Positions 6,776 to 7,873 of a stretch of 7,873 bases of DNA are shown here, one piece after another. A program made the position numbers and the translations under genes. The notes under the pieces were generated by a model. That model saw only the letters and a program-made list of their open reading frames with translations. It was not told the DNA's origin and did not search any database. This DNA comes from Candidatus Heimdallarchaeota archaeon (GTDB taxonomy: Archaea; Asgardarchaeota; Heimdallarchaeia; JABLTI01), in NCBI GenBank assembly GCA_023128635.1, contig JAGMDP010000139.1, forward strand, positions 1 through 7,873. Direction: 5' to 3'. Position 1 is the first letter of the stretch. The number at the start of each line of letters is the position of its first letter.

Positions 6776-6780
6776 TCACC
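6776..6780 (-). promoter_or_regulatory. GGTGA ribosome binding site fixing the start at 6770
   Basis: On the minus strand GGTGA is followed by AAGAA and then ATG, an ideal archaeal arrangement with a five-base gap. A longer in-frame start at a TTG (6782) would overlap this site and is therefore unlikely. Confidence 0.75.
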
Positions 6781-6810
6781 AATTTTTGATTTAGTATTAA
6801 CTAATTTAAC

Positions 6811-6818
6811 TATATAAA
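6811..6818 (-). promoter_or_regulatory. TATA box of the GyrI-like gene
   Basis: The minus strand reads TTTATATA, a full match to the archaeal TATA consensus, within GTTTTATATAG. A transcription start near 6790 would leave a leader of about 20 bases that includes the GGTGA site. This is the clearest promoter in the window and shows that the gene is not simply co-transcribed with the metzincin gene upstream of it. Confidence 0.7.
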
Positions 6819-6953
6819 ACAGAGAAGAATAAAATTGCTAGTTATTTATTCAAGTTCAATATCAATTTCTTCTAATTTTCTAAAGATTTCCTATTCGTTC
6901 ATTGTTTTTGATGATATATAGAACTGAATGTAAATTTTACGAGTAATTGCTTT

Positions 6954-6964
6954 AAAAATAAAAA
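6954..6964 (-). terminator. T-tract terminator of the metzincin gene
   Basis: The minus strand reads TTTTTATTTTT, beginning 16 bases past the stop codon of the metzincin gene. This is a typical position and composition for factor-independent archaeal termination. Confidence 0.55.
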
Positions 6965-6980
6965 GTATAGAAGGTTTAGA

Positions 6981-7873
6981 TTATTGCCTTCTATTTCTTC
7001 GATTTTTCTGTATAATAAAGAAAGTGCCAATTGGTAGTAGTAGAACTATCACTGATAGGTTGATTCCTGTTGGTGATGTTACTGTTGGGGTGATTTCTTC
7101 TAGGTTTGCAGTTAATTCGTAGAGTTGTCTAAATGCCAAAAATGCTTCGAGATAGTTCATTGATTGTAATGCTGTTACGCCCTCAGTAATAGTCTGATCT
7201 ATTTGTGCAAGAATTGTTATATTATGAAGTGGATTCTCACGATAACCATCTATAGCCGGTTTGTTTCGATTATAAACTACTTGACTTGAAGTTCGATAAA
7301 GAGAATCTTTCAAGAACACACTGAAATAAGCTGTTCCTTCTGAATAGTAGCTCATCACATCTCTCATAAATCCTCCAGTTCCTTCCACTGCATCATTGGT
7401 TATTTCAGCATGAGCGAATCCTAATACGTGTCCTAATTCATGCACGAGAAGAGTTGTTACACCAGATCGAGGTGTAATTCCATCAGTAGCATAATAACGA
7501 TTAAGATCTTTATAGCAGACAACGTTTCCACTGCCACCTAATCCTGTAAATTCTCTATATTCTCCATAAGCCCAAGCTACCATTGATACGTTTTGTAGTA
7601 AGAGGATCCAAGAAGTAAATGTAGTATCACCTTTACTTGTATTGAAATAGCTATCTCTAATGGCTTCAAATCCATAGAATATATTTATACCATCAAGATA
7701 TGTCCAATCTGCTCGGTACCAAGGATACGATCCTAATTCTGCTACTCCTAATTTGCTATCATTGACAATTTGCTCTAGGTCAGTACTCTCAGATAACTCA
7801 ACCCATGTATCATCAAAAGTTATATTGGCTACTTCTTGAGGTACAACATACTCAAAAGCATCTTCCATTATTT
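6981..7873 (-). CDS. Membrane-anchored metzincin zinc metalloprotease (5' end outside the window)
   Basis: At least 296 codons are visible; the frame runs off the right edge without a stop, and there is no signal peptide, so the true start and probably a signal peptide and propeptide lie outside. Counting the visible methionine at 7868 as 1, the zinc site HELGHVLGFAH has ligands H143, H147 and H153, with E144 as the catalytic base. The downstream DVMSYYS (M172) is the Met-turn that defines metzincins. There is no CxxxxCxM continuation as in archaemetzincins, so it is closer to the general secreted metzincins (matrixin- or reprolysin-like); the exact family is unassigned. Residues about 215-257 look helical (ITEGVTALQSMNYLEAFLAF) and may form a stalk. 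Residues about 269-286 are a transmembrane helix followed by QKNRRNRRQ, which places the catalytic domain outside the cell. Together with the C11 protease it gives two surface-tethered proteases within 8 kb. Confidence 0.92.
   Translation of the reverse strand, partial: IMEDAFEYVVPQEVANITFDDTWVELSESTDLEQIVNDSKLGVAELGSYPWYRADWTYLDGINIFYGFEAIRDSYFNTSKGDTTFTSWILLLQNVSMVAWAYGEYREFTGLGGSGNVVCYKDLNRYYATDGITPRSGVTTLLVHELGHVLGFAHAEITNDAVEGTGGFMRDVMSYYSEGTAYFSVFLKDSLYRTSSQVVYNRNKPAIDGYRENPLHNITILAQIDQTITEGVTALQSMNYLEAFLAFRQLYELTANLEEITPTVTSPTGINLSVIVLLLPIGTFFIIQKNRRNRRQ

Larger units (their letters stand above)
6783..6980. other. Intergenic region between the metzincin and GyrI-like genes
   Basis: About 200 bases without a supported gene. 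It contains the terminator of the metzincin gene (6954-6964), the promoter of the GyrI-like gene (6811-6818) and a second TATA-like string, CTATATATC on the minus strand (about 6913-6921). Between them lies a short minus-strand frame (6846-6902) reading MNE, then TAG, then EIFRKLEEIDIELE and TAA, which looks like coding sequence but is interrupted. Confidence 0.5.

Noticed and set aside
6846..6902. Reading the internal TAG as pyrrolysine to make an intact small protein
   Set aside because: TAG appears to serve as an ordinary stop for the propeller gene at 172-174, right after a typical RRIKSKA tail, and no pyrrolysine gene is visible here. A decayed frame or chance is simpler.
6981..7070. An archaeosortase-type C-terminal sorting signal on the metzincin (PTG before the TM helix)
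   Set aside because: The PGF-CTERM motif is absent, and the protease, propeller and metzincin tails share only a generic TM helix plus basic residues. A plain membrane anchor explains them.

Overview
The window is AT-rich (roughly two thirds A+T by eye) and looks archaeal. Initiation sites carry GGTG(A)-type ribosome binding sites, TATA-like boxes of the TTTATATA type lie at a sensible distance from the starts, and the exported proteins share an archaeal surface design: signal peptide, ectodomain, one C-terminal membrane helix and a short Arg/Lys tail. A cytoplasmic RING-type zinc domain on a membrane protein, secreted clostripain-like and metzincin proteases, and the low GC suggest an Asgard archaeon. 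That lineage assignment is inference and was not tested by any search.

Layout, left to right. Positions 1-171 hold no supported gene. Positions 172-1392 (minus) encode a membrane-anchored LVIVD-type beta-propeller with seven recognisable repeats. A divergent control region of about 300 bases follows. Positions 1690-3648 (plus) encode a family C11 (clostripain-like) cysteine protease with signal peptide and C-terminal membrane anchor. After a 117-base gap with its own promoter, positions 3766-6204 (plus) encode the most unusual protein here: four tandem repeats of about 120 residues outside the membrane, one transmembrane helix, then a highly charged helical linker, a winged-helix-like domain, a zinc ribbon and a RING-like finger inside the cell. 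Positions 6273-6770 (minus, convergent) encode a stand-alone GyrI-like/AraC-type effector-binding domain with a clear promoter. Positions 6981 to the right edge (minus, 5' end missing) encode a membrane-anchored metzincin protease.

Four of the five genes encode surface proteins of the same topology. The protease and the RING receptor lie in the same direction but probably have separate promoters. The most testable idea is that the 3766-6204 product is a single-pass receptor-like protein that couples an extracellular adhesion or sensing module to a RING (ubiquitin-ligase-like) or DNA-binding module in the cytoplasm. A functional link to the adjacent protease is possible but is supported only by position. 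No rRNA, tRNA, CRISPR array, insertion sequence or phage gene was seen.
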